64,000 nt of DNA. Origin: Metallococcus carri (lineage in GTDB: Bacteria > Actinomycetota > Actinomycetes > Actinomycetales > Dermatophilaceae). The translations under genes and the position numbers were made by a program. Positions 36,190 through 44,035 of the stretch are shown here, piece by piece. The stretch lies in the NCBI RefSeq assembly GCF_011440275.1, contig NZ_JAAOIV010000006.1, positions 168,540 to 232,539 of the forward strand, written 5' to 3'. Position 1 is the stretch's first letter. Each line of letters opens with the position of its first letter. Below the pieces are notes generated by a model. That model did no database searches, was not told the origin of the DNA, and saw only the letters and a list, made by a program, of their open reading frames with translations.

Positions 36190-37018
36190 TCGTCGGTTGA
36201 GCAAGGGCGAGGCGCCAGCCGAGCCCGCATCGAAACCCGTTGCAGCCCAGGCATTTTCGATGCGCTCGCCAGGTCTGGGCCGAAATCACTTTCCCTAGCG
36301 AGACCTCAACGGTGGGGCTGGGTGGCGGGAGGCGGCAGCGCCCCTTCGGGATGCGCCCCACCGGGAGCGGCGCCTTCGGCGCTTGCGGCGCCGCCGCCCA
36401 GCGCCCGCCGGAGCATCCCTACGGGGCGCCGCCTACCTCCCGCCCGCTCCGTTAGTTGAGCGCCGTCCTGAGTAGCGCGACGAAGGAGCGCGCGTCGAAC
36501 CAGCAACGCTGGTTGAGTAAGGGCGAGGCGCCAGCCGAGCCCGCATCGAAACCCGTTGCGCCACAGCTGGTTTCGATGCGCTCGCCGGGTCTGGGCCGAA
36601 ATCACCTTTCCCTAGCGAGACCTCACGGTGGGGCTGGGTGGCGGGAGCCTTCGGGATGCGCCCCAACGGGAGCGGCGCCTTCGGCGCGTGCGGCGCCGCC
36701 GCCCAGCGCCCGCCGGAGCATCCCTACGGGGCGCCGCCTACCTCCCGCCCGCTCCGTTAGTTGAGCGCCGTCCTGAGTAGCGCGACGAAGAAGTGCATGT
36801 CGGAACCCATGTCGAAAGAGCAACGCTGGTTGAGCAAGCGGAGGAGCGCAGCGATGACGCGCGTCGAAACAGCAACGCTGGTTGAGTAAGGGCGAAGCGC
36901 TAGCCGAGCCCGCATCGAAACCCGTTGCGCCACAGCTGGTTTCGTTGCGCTCGCCCGTTCCTCGCTCGCTTGCCCTTCGACTCGCTGCGCTCCCTCAGCA
37001 CGGCGCTCAACCAGCGCA
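36190..37018. repeat. Composite dispersed-repeat array, no genes
   Basis: The 855-bp gap between the dipeptidase and the HNH gene is nearly all repeat. A unit starting TTGAGCAAGGGCGAGG recurs at about 36197, 36513 and 36882 (spacing 316 and 369), each running to GCATCGAAACCCGTTGC. The first two copies also share an inner block of about 190 bp (near 36310-36475 and 36626-36780). A copy of the short core lies inverted at the right end (CTCAACCAGCG near 37007). I see no credible coding sequence here. Confidence 0.85.
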
Positions 37019-37025
37019 GGGGTCG

Positions 37026-39032
37026 TCAGCTGGTGTCCGGGTCGATGGCGTCCGGGTCACTGGTGTCGGTGCTGGGTTCGGTGGTGTCCCAGTAGGTTTC
37101 CAGCAACCCCGGCCAGGTCACGTACACCCGACCGGCCGGGCTGGTCCAGGTGCACCGGCCTCCCGGGGTCATCGTCACCGACCACCCGGATTGTTTGGTG
37201 CGGTGATGCCGCCGACACAAACATTGCAGGTTCCAGTCCGCCGTCGGACCGTCCGGCCAGGCGACCACATGGTCCAGGTCGGCAAACCTCGCCCCACGCG
37301 TACACCCAGGGAACCGGCACCGCTGATCGCGGCGTTTCACCCGCTCCCGCATCGACTCCGGCGGCCGATACGACTTACTGATCGCCTGATCGTCCAGGCG
37401 GTAATCCACCGGGTCGAACCCCCGGTGATCCGTGGTCACCTTCGACGCCGTGAACGCCGGGTGCCCGATCAACTCAGCCAGATCACTCCCGGTGATCGGC
37501 CCCGCCGTCGGATGCTGCACCACCTCCTCCGGGCCAACACCACCAGGCGAAGCAACCTCGTCGACCTCGTCGACCTCGTCGACCTCGTCGACTTCAGCGG
37601 GTTCGTTGGCCGTGGCCGTGCCAGGACGCTGGTCACCCGCAGCAGCGGTGCTAGCCGTTTCGCTGCCCGCGGTCTCCGCCGCGCCGTCACCCTCGTCAGC
37701 GTCAGCGTCAGCGTCGGCGTCGGTGGCGGTGTCGGCCGTGACGTCCGCGGCATTGGCGGTGGCGGTGTCGGTGTCGGTCGTGATGTCCGCGGCATCCTCG
37801 GTGGCGTTGGTGTCGGGGGTGTAGGTGTTGCACGCCGCCTGGGGTTTGAGCACGTCCACGTGCACGGTCAGGGACACGTTATGCATCGCGAGTTCGAACA
37901 ACGCCGCAGCCCGGTGCTCCCCCAAGGTGTACGGGTCACCACCGGGGGTGCTCGCGTACTCCAGCCTCCGCGCAGCAGCACGCGCTTCGACCGCGTCCCT
38001 CAACGCCGCTGCTTGCCCGGTCGGCATCGCCGCGGTCAACAACGCCAACCCCGGCACCGAGTGCGGGTCCAACCACACCCCGGTCTGCTGCGCCTGCGTG
38101 CGCTTCTTCGTCCGCCGCGCCGCCGAAGCCTCCAACCGCTCCACCAACGTGCGCGCCGAACGGCGGGCCACACTACGCGCCCGATACTGCACCCCCCGCT
38201 GCAAGATCAGATCCTCCACCTGCTCACAGGTCTCCGGGCGCGCATCAGCAACCTCCCGCCCCAGGGTGGTCGCGGTCGCCCAATTCACCTCACCGGCACC
38301 GACCTGCTCCAACACCCGCGGCAACCGGGCGGTAACCAGCGCAGCATCCTCGATCAAGCCACCAGCCTCATAGTCGCCCAGCCCGAGGGCGGGACCGACT
38401 TCTTCGTGCGCCAACGCTGCCTGATACCCCACCGGGTGTTCCACCGTGGGCCCCAGCACCCCCGCCGCGGAATGATCCGCCGGGTCAGCCTGATCAAACC
38501 GGGCAAACCGGGCCACCGCCCGCGCCCGCACCGCCAAGGCTTGCTGAGCCACCGCATGCGCCGCCGCCACCGTCGCCAGATACCGCTGACGCAACCGGTT
38601 GGACCGCTCCACCTCAGCCGCCTGCTGCGGACTCAACACCCCAGCCGACACCAGCAATGACTCCGGCATCGCAGCGAACGCGTCCGGCACCCCCGCCCGC
38701 GGGTCGGTCGGCACCTCAGTGTCAGCGAAAAACCGGTCCGGGGCACCCGGGGCGAACGGGTTAGCTTCACTCAACCGGTCGAACACGTTACGGGTCAGCA
38801 CGCTGATCGCGGCCAACTGCACCTCAACCAGGTCGAACCCGCGCATCCCGGCAACCTCGGGGTCGGTCGCCACCTCCATCGCCGCCGGCAGCCCGTCTTC
38901 GAAAAGCACCGACTCGATGAACTCCCGCGCACCAGTGGACTCAGCTCCGATCCCACCAGCCGCCTGCACACTCACCGCCTCCCGGGCAGCACCATCGGTG
39001 CTGCCCGGGAGGGTCGGTGCGGTGATCGGCAT
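37026..39032 (-). CDS. DUF222 + HNH endonuclease protein (13E12-like)
   Basis: The 668-residue protein has an N-terminal DUF222 helical domain and a C-terminal HNH nuclease (CRFPGCTRGARFADLDHVVA, then GPTADWNLQCLCRRHHRTK). This is the architecture of the multicopy actinobacterial 13E12-repeat family. Between the domains lies a long Ala/Thr/Asp/Glu-rich linker with a VDE repeat. The biological role of the family is unknown; the nuclease motif looks intact. The ATG at 39032 is preceded by a TAAACT -10-like element, so the mRNA may be leaderless. Repeat arrays of one family, in opposite orientations, flank it. Confidence 0.9.
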   Translation of the reverse strand: MPITAPTLPGSTDGAAREAVSVQAAGGIGAESTGAREFIESVLFEDGLPAAMEVATDPEVAGMRGFDLVEVQLAAISVLTRNVFDRLSEANPFAPGAPDRFFADTEVPTDPRAGVPDAFAAMPESLLVSAGVLSPQQAAEVERSNRLRQRYLATVAAAHAVAQQALAVRARAVARFARFDQADPADHSAAGVLGPTVEHPVGYQAALAHEEVGPALGLGDYEAGGLIEDAALVTARLPRVLEQVGAGEVNWATATTLGREVADARPETCEQVEDLILQRGVQYRARSVARRSARTLVERLEASAARRTKKRTQAQQTGVWLDPHSVPGLALLTAAMPTGQAAALRDAVEARAAARRLEYASTPGGDPYTLGEHRAAALFELAMHNVSLTVHVDVLKPQAACNTYTPDTNATEDAADITTDTDTATANAADVTADTATDADADADADEGDGAAETAGSETASTAAAGDQRPGTATANEPAEVDEVDEVDEVDEVASPGGVGPEEVVQHPTAGPITGSDLAELIGHPAFTASKVTTDHRGFDPVDYRLDDQAISKSYRPPESMRERVKRRDQRCRFPGCTRGARFADLDHVVAWPDGPTADWNLQCLCRRHHRTKQSGWSVTMTPGGRCTWTSPAGRVYVTWPGLLETYWDTTEPSTDTSDPDAIDPDTS
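37555..37595 (-). repeat. 9-bp coding microsatellite (Val-Asp-Glu repeat)
   Basis: Four tandem ACCTCGTCG-type units encode repeated Val-Asp-Glu in the linker of the DUF222/HNH protein. Adjacent 6- and 9-bp repeats encode the Asp/Ala-rich part. Copy number is likely to vary between strains. Confidence 0.8.
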
Positions 39033-39219
39033 ACCCCACAGTTTACCCGAACAGGTGTGCGGATGAAAGACGTTGTGGACAGTTTTTTCGTTGTGGCACA
39101 ACAGTTTTCGAGCCACCTGGCGCGGGCATACCCGGTGCGGTCGAGTATGCCAGCCACCACCGACAACACCCGGGGTCCACCAATGGATTCGACGCGGGAC
39201 TCGCAAGCTCGCCCCTTGC

Positions 39220-39475
39220 TCAACCGGCGTCGAGGTCAGGGCGGTTTCGATGCGCTCGCTCGTTCCTCGCTCGCTTACTCAACCGGCGTTGAGGTCAGGG
39301 CGGTTTCGATGCGCTCGACCGGCGTTGAGGTCAGGGCGGTTTCGATGCGCTCGCTCGTTCCTCGCTCGCTTACTCAACCGGCGTTGAGGTCAGGGCGGTT
39401 TCGATGCGCTCGCTCGTTCCTCGCTCGCTTACTCAACCGGCGATGGGGTCAGGGCGGTTTCGACGCGGGACTCGC
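39220..39475. repeat. 59-bp tandem array upstream of the HNH gene
   Basis: Units beginning TCAACCGGCG start at 39220, 39279, about 39315 (a 36-bp shortened copy lies before it), 39374 and 39433. Each reads GAGGTCAGGGCGGTTTCGAT and then CGCTCGCTCGTTCC. The core is the same family as the 36.2-37.0 kb array but in the opposite orientation, so the HNH gene is bracketed by inverted arrays. The rest of the 483-bp gap (39033-39515) holds only a possible promoter for the HNH gene. Confidence 0.85.
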
Positions 39476-39515
39476 CCGTCGACTCACTCTGCCCCTTGAC
39501 AGCGGATACCTACGA

Positions 39516-39908
39516 CTAACCGCTGGACGAGCTGATGACGGCCACGCAGATCCCGGCGAGTATGACAAAACCGACAGCTCCAGCGATCAGCAAGTAGGCA
39601 AAAACCTGGAGAGCGATTTCCCATCCGCTTTTCGGCGGTTTCGGCGGTTTCGGCGGAGGTCGCATCGGCCCGCTAGGTGGCGGCATCGGGCCAAACTGTC
39701 CCGGGCCGCGCCATCCCGGTGGCCCCTGTCCTGGGCCGCCCTGCGGCGGACCGCTGCGCGGGGGCACCGGAGCACCCAGTCCTGATCCGCCCTGCCCTGA
39801 ACCGCCGTGAGATGGATTGCCCGACCACCCCTGCGGCGCACCGCTTCGCGGCGGCGCATAAGGCTCGTCCTCGCGCGGATCGCGTTCGCGCTCAGGAGGA
39901 TTCGTCAC
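39516..39908 (-). CDS. Pro/Gly-rich single-pass membrane protein of the radical SAM operon
   Basis: This 130-residue protein has about 90 residues of Pro/Gly/Ser-rich sequence (repeated PPRSGPPQGG-like units and PPPKPPKPPKSGWE). One C-terminal membrane helix (IALQVFAYLLIAGAVGFVIL) and a short Ser-rich end follow. It is the last gene of the four-gene operon. Its GTG at 39908 overlaps the previous stop by 4 nt. I do not recognise a family; the layout suggests a cytoplasmic flexible arm anchored in the membrane. Confidence 0.75.
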   Translation of the reverse strand: MTNPPERERDPREDEPYAPPRSGAPQGWSGNPSHGGSGQGGSGLGAPVPPRSGPPQGGPGQGPPGWRGPGQFGPMPPPSGPMRPPPKPPKPPKSGWEIALQVFAYLLIAGAVGFVILAGICVAVISSSSG

Positions 39909-40210
39909 AGCCCCCACCCTCCCTGCGTCACGCGCCAGGCAAAACCCAGCACGGCCAGCACCGTCAACACCCCAAGGTAAACCAGCACGACGCGCGTGTC
40001 CCCCAGCAGACAACGCGACCTCAGCAATCCGGCCCGCCGCGCCCGCAGATAACCGGAGAATCCGAGCCCGGCGAACACCAGCACAGCGAGCGGCCCGAGC
40101 AGCCAGCCGAGCAGGCAAACCGTGGCAAAGACGCACAACCGCAACGGATCACCGCCGCGCGGGTCCTCAACCTGTAGACGCTCGGGCACCACTTGCCGAG
40201 GATCGCTCAT
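39905..40210 (-). CDS. Small two-helix membrane protein of the radical SAM operon
   Basis: The 101-residue product starts MSDPRQVVPERLQVEDPRGG and has two hydrophobic regions (LCVFATVCLLGWLLGPLAVL and VLVYLGVLTVLAVLGFAW). Between them is a basic loop (RARRAGLLRSR). Its ATG overlaps the radical SAM stop by 4 nt (ATGA), and its stop overlaps the next GTG. I do not recognise a family. The strict overlaps suggest it works with the radical SAM enzyme, perhaps holding it at the membrane; that is inference. Confidence 0.78.
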   Translation of the reverse strand: MSDPRQVVPERLQVEDPRGGDPLRLCVFATVCLLGWLLGPLAVLVFAGLGFSGYLRARRAGLLRSRCLLGDTRVVLVYLGVLTVLAVLGFAWRVTQGGWGL

Positions 40211-41808
40211 CGCAGGTCCTTCCCGATCGCGGTCGAGATGCGCTGATCGCTGAGCGGACGCCACGCCTGCACGGCGCAAAACGGCGCACACTGATGCGCG
40301 CCGCCCTCTCCGACCGTTGCCACGTGCACACAACACTGGGTCAACCGCTCTTCGATCATCGTGTTGATGTCCATGAACGGTTTGACCGTCACCCGCACCA
40401 CACGTTCGCCGAGCAGCGCCCGCAACCGCGCGGCGCCGCCCGGCAGCTTTCCCGACGCCAGGGTCGCGAGGGTGCCCACGCCCAGATCACACGCCGCGCA
40501 GATATCGCCCCACACCCGCGCCATCGACGGGTGGGACAACGACGACTGTTCCGACAACAGGTCGAGGATCGAGGACTTCACGACCTTTCTCAATTCCGCG
40601 GGAAGCTGTTGATCCGCAATGCGATTCGCGACCAAGTCGGGTGCCAGGTCGAGTAGTTCGAGCATCCGGTCGTGACCGAGCAGCGAGGTGAGCGAACGCC
40701 ATACGCCCGAATCGTCGCGCAGCAGGTAACCCACCGAGCAACAGTGCGGGTGCGAGCACGGCAGCGCCGTGAGGTCTGACCAGGTCACCCGCCCGGAGGT
40801 CTGCGGCCCCAGCCGAGCGAGGACTCCCGTGTGGGTGAGCCGGTCCATCGGGTCGATGCCGCTCGCGCGCCCCGAGCCGAAGACAGGTTGGATCGTCACT
40901 CCCCCGATGTATGGCGTCGCCAGGGCTCGCTCGACGACCGCGCCGATCTCGTGGTCGTTGACCCCGAGCTGGGCGGTCATCGTGAGCGTGGTGAAGACCC
41001 CCGCCTCGGACAACCGCATGATCGCCGCCTCCTTGAACCGCCGCAGGTCGGCTCCGCGGTGGTGTACCGAGGCGGCCGCGCTCGGGCCGTCATACTGCAA
41101 ATAGACCTCGACCCGCTCCCGATGGCGAGCCAAGGTCGCGAGCAGTTCATCCGACTGCGCGACGAGAAGACCGTTGGTATTGATGAGGATTCGCACGATC
41201 GGGCGCTTCACCAGCTCGTCGAGCAGCTGCGCCAACTGCGGGTGCAGGGTCGGCTCCCCACCTGACAGCATGAGCACATCGATGCGCCCGTTCTCCCGCG
41301 ACAACCGGGTGTCCACCGACGCCAGCACATCGGCGACGGAGACCACGGACGCCCGCGCCGGCGCCGACTCCGCAAAACAGGTCGGGCACTTGAGGTTGCA
41401 GTGCTCGAGCAGGTCCTCCAGCAGAATGCAGGTGTGCTGGGTCTGCATCTCCGGCAACCCGCGCAGGTATGCCGACGGCAGCGGGTCGAAGTTGCCCTCC
41501 GCGTCCGGGACGTGCAGCTTGGTCGGAGCCGTCCACTGCTCCAGATAGCGCAGGATCTCCGGCGACTCGTCGTACAGCGTGCGCACCAATCCGTGTGTGG
41601 CACAACCGCGTTCGAGCCACACCCGGTCGTCGCGCACCATCAGCCGAGCAGCCAGCCGGTGCACCTGACTGAGCGGACGCTCCGGCTCCGCCTCGTGGCA
41701 CAGCGGACAATAAGCATCGACATAACGATGAATCCGGTCGCCCCGCAACGGCATTCCCGCCCCGACCGTCGCCCGGCCAGCACCTGCCCTCGCATCGGTG
41801 GTCGTCAT
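40207..41808 (-). CDS. COG1964 (tetraether-synthase-like) radical SAM enzyme
   Basis: The 533-residue protein has the layout of the MJ0619/Tes family. It has an N-terminal rubredoxin-like site (Cys34, Cys37 in CPLCHEAE, Cys69 in GCATHGL), a radical SAM motif CNLKCPTC (Cys137, 141, 144), LSGGEPTLHPQ, a PCSHPHCC cluster (351-357), CAAC (437-440) and C-terminal cysteines (492-493, 507, 511). Archaeal Tes joins lipid chains by C-C bonds. Whether this enzyme couples lipid tails, or modifies another substrate, is unknown. ATG 41808 overlaps the Lgt-like stop. Confidence 0.88.
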   Translation of the reverse strand: MTTTDARAGAGRATVGAGMPLRGDRIHRYVDAYCPLCHEAEPERPLSQVHRLAARLMVRDDRVWLERGCATHGLVRTLYDESPEILRYLEQWTAPTKLHVPDAEGNFDPLPSAYLRGLPEMQTQHTCILLEDLLEHCNLKCPTCFAESAPARASVVSVADVLASVDTRLSRENGRIDVLMLSGGEPTLHPQLAQLLDELVKRPIVRILINTNGLLVAQSDELLATLARHRERVEVYLQYDGPSAAASVHHRGADLRRFKEAAIMRLSEAGVFTTLTMTAQLGVNDHEIGAVVERALATPYIGGVTIQPVFGSGRASGIDPMDRLTHTGVLARLGPQTSGRVTWSDLTALPCSHPHCCSVGYLLRDDSGVWRSLTSLLGHDRMLELLDLAPDLVANRIADQQLPAELRKVVKSSILDLLSEQSSLSHPSMARVWGDICAACDLGVGTLATLASGKLPGGAARLRALLGERVVRVTVKPFMDINTMIEERLTQCCVHVATVGEGGAHQCAPFCAVQAWRPLSDQRISTAIGKDLR

Positions 41809-42602
41809 GCCCGCACCTCACTCAGTCGTCCTCCGACCGCGGCCGGCTCCCTGAACCCTCCGTGGCGAGCCCGCCAGGCGATCCGCGCGAGCAGGAGCGG
41901 CACGGTCACCACCAAGAACAGCTGCGGCCGCGTCATATCTGCCCAGACCACTTCGTTGCCCCTCACGAATTCGACGAAGAAGCGGAAGACGCCATACGCC
42001 GCCATGTACCAGACGAATAGCGTCCCGGCGCGAAAGTCCTTGTGCCGCAACCACATCCACATCAACCCGAAGCAGACGGCGTGAAAGGCGATCTCATAGG
42101 CGAAGGATGGATGCAGCGGTATGCCGGCCGGTGCGCCCGTGCGCGCTGCCTGGCTCGGTGACAGCGTGATGCACCCGGCAGGACAACCGACCCAGGCAGT
42201 TCCGGGCTTCTCGGTGAGCAAACAGCCGATCCGGCCCACCACCATTCCTGCGGCGACGGCCGGAGCGAACAGGTCGCCGGTGCGCAGGCGGTAACCAGTG
42301 AGCTTCTTGCCGACATGCACGCCCAACCAGGCACCAACCAGACCGCCCAGGATCGACCGGTTGCCGTAGAGCCACTGCTGCACCGGCGAGGCGTTGCGGC
42401 TGAGATCGAGATGCTGCAGCCAGGTGCCCATCCGCATGAAGATCGCACCACCGACCAGCGCGGCGGCCACGATGTACAGCAGTCGCGCGTCGCCGCTGCG
42501 GCCCCGCCGCCGGGCCTCCACCACGAACACTCCGGCCGCCACGCCGACGCCGAGCCCGACGAAGAGCTCGTGGATATCGACCGGACCCCACCTGGTCAGC
42601 AT
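41805..42602 (-). CDS. Lgt-like membrane transferase paralogue
   Basis: This 265-residue polytopic protein (about seven helices) resembles prolipoprotein diacylglyceryl transferase. It keeps GGLVG (86-90), HPSFAYE (164-170, Lgt HPTQLYE) and FRFFVEFVR (206-214, Lgt RFxVEFxR). It lacks the usual His before GGL and has GRIGC at 123-127 where Lgt has GRIGN. It is therefore probably a paralogue with a changed reaction or substrate, perhaps still transferring diacylglycerol. ATG 42620 is an alternative start. It is the first gene of the operon with the radical SAM enzyme. Confidence 0.82.
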   Translation of the reverse strand: MLTRWGPVDIHELFVGLGVGVAAGVFVVEARRRGRSGDARLLYIVAAALVGGAIFMRMGTWLQHLDLSRNASPVQQWLYGNRSILGGLVGAWLGVHVGKKLTGYRLRTGDLFAPAVAAGMVVGRIGCLLTEKPGTAWVGCPAGCITLSPSQAARTGAPAGIPLHPSFAYEIAFHAVCFGLMWMWLRHKDFRAGTLFVWYMAAYGVFRFFVEFVRGNEVVWADMTRPQLFLVVTVPLLLARIAWRARHGGFREPAAVGGRLSEVRA

Positions 42603-42682
42603 CGCCCCATCCTGGCCCATCCGGCGCTGCGCTCGGCGCCAACGCCGCCGTGCACACCGGCCCGGCGTTTTAGACTCCGGTC

Positions 42683-43723
42683 GTGAACTCGCCCGCCCTC
42701 GTCGTCCCCGCGGTGCTGCTCGCGCTCGTGCTGGTGGCGAGCGGGCTGCTCAAGGCCCGCGACACCCGCACCGCCGAGGACGCATTCGTCAGCCTGCGGT
42801 TGCCCGCCGTGCTCCGGCGGTTGCGCGCCCCACTGCTGCTGCCGTATGCCGAACTCGTGCTCGCCGCCCTGCTGCTCCTCACCCCCGCCCCGCTGTATGC
42901 CGCGGTCGCCGTCGCGACCCTGCTGCTTTTCCTCGCGTATGCCGTGGTGGTCGCCCGGGCGCTACGGTTCCCCGAACCCGTGGAGTGCTCGTGCTTCGGC
43001 CGGCTCGGCACCGGCGAGATCACCGGCCGCACCCTGGTGCGCAACGGTCTGCTCGTGCTGCTGGCAGCCATCGCCGTGATTGACGCCCTGGCCGGCCACA
43101 GCGTCGTCGGCCGGTTGCGCGATTTCGACGGCACGGCATGGGGCTGGCTCGCCGGGGTCCTCGTCGCGGTGGTGGTGACCGCCGTGGTGACGGTCGGCTC
43201 GGGCCGCGACGGCGGTCGGCATACGGCTGGCCGCGCCGACGGGCGGCATACGGCAGGTGACGCCTTCACGGAAGGCGACGAACTCGACTACCAGCGCCAG
43301 CCGATCCCCTACGGCAGCCTGCGCAGCACCGACGGCGCGATGTTCACGCTGTCCGAGCTCGCCGCGGAGCAACCGACGCTGCTCGTCCTGCTGAGCATCG
43401 GCTGCGGGCCCTGCGTGCGCACCATGAACCTGCTGCCGGCCTGGGCACCGCAGCACCCGATCCTGCGGGTCGTCGCCGTGCCGTCGTCGGAGGCCGCGCC
43501 CGAGCAACTGCCCGACCTGGGCGCGTCGATCACCTGGATGTTCGACCCCGAGCGGATGCTTGCCCGCACCTTCCCGCTGGGTTATCCGAGCGCGGTGCTG
43601 CTCGGCCGGGACGGGCTGCTCGCTGGCGGCCCGGTCGGCGGTTACGAACAGATCGCCGCCTTCCTCGACGACATCGCCACCGAACTCGCCGAGGTCGAAC
43701 AACTCACCGAGGCGTCCGGATGA
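42683..43723 (+). CDS. MauE-like membrane protein fused to a thioredoxin-like domain
   Basis: The 346-residue protein combines a four-helix MauE/DoxX-like domain (residues 1-170, with the paired cysteines ECSCFG at 102-104) and a C-terminal thioredoxin-like domain (CGPC at 241-244, then SWMFDPER and GYPSAVLLG). It should shuttle disulfide electrons across or at the membrane. TAGACT, about 7 bp before the GTG at 42683, suggests a leaderless mRNA. It is divergent from the Lgt-like/radical SAM operon, 80 bp away. The linker holds two GGCATAC words encoding Arg-His-Thr-Ala. Confidence 0.88.
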   Translation: MNSPALVVPAVLLALVLVASGLLKARDTRTAEDAFVSLRLPAVLRRLRAPLLLPYAELVLAALLLLTPAPLYAAVAVATLLLFLAYAVVVARALRFPEPVECSCFGRLGTGEITGRTLVRNGLLVLLAAIAVIDALAGHSVVGRLRDFDGTAWGWLAGVLVAVVVTAVVTVGSGRDGGRHTAGRADGRHTAGDAFTEGDELDYQRQPIPYGSLRSTDGAMFTLSELAAEQPTLLVLLSIGCGPCVRTMNLLPAWAPQHPILRVVAVPSSEAAPEQLPDLGASITWMFDPERMLARTFPLGYPSAVLLGRDGLLAGGPVGGYEQIAAFLDDIATELAEVEQLTEASG

Positions 43724-43736
43724 TCAGGGCTTAGGC

Positions 43737-44035
43737 AGTCGGCGGCTGCGCGCCCTTCTCGCCGCCTCTGCCCTCGCCTCCGGGCCTCGCTGCGCTCGTG
43801 TCCGCGGGCTCAGTCGGCGGCGCATCCTTCCCGCCGCCTCTGCCCTCGCCTCCGGGCCTCGCTGCGCTCGTGTCCGCGGGCTCAGTCGGCGGCGCATCCT
43901 TCCCGCCGCCTCTGCCCTCGCCTCCGGGCCTCGCTGCGCTCGTGTCCTCAGCTCAGTCGGCGGCGCATCCTTCCCGCCGCCTCTGCCCTCGCCTCCGGGC
44001 CTCGCTGCGCTCGTGTCCTCAGCTCAGTCGGCGGC
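43737..44035. repeat. 72-bp tandem array between two membrane-protein genes
   Basis: Copies starting GCCGCCTCTGCCCTCGCCTC lie at 43761, 43833, 43905 and 43976 (periods 72, 72 and 71 bp). Part-copies are at both edges. Each holds CCTCGCTGCGCTCGTGTCC and CTCAGTCGGCGGCG. The array fills the 295-bp gap between convergent genes and runs over the stop codon of the gene at 44019. I see no gene in it. Confidence 0.88.

Noticed and set aside
39040..39060. SOS-like box (CGAACAGGTGTGCGG) upstream of the HNH gene
   Set aside because: Three mismatches to the LexA palindrome in the fixed positions; too weak to call.
39220..39475. Possible CRISPR array
   Set aside because: The units are directly adjacent with no unique spacers and vary by deletion; no cas gene is in the window. 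The same holds for the 51-, 63- and 72-bp arrays.
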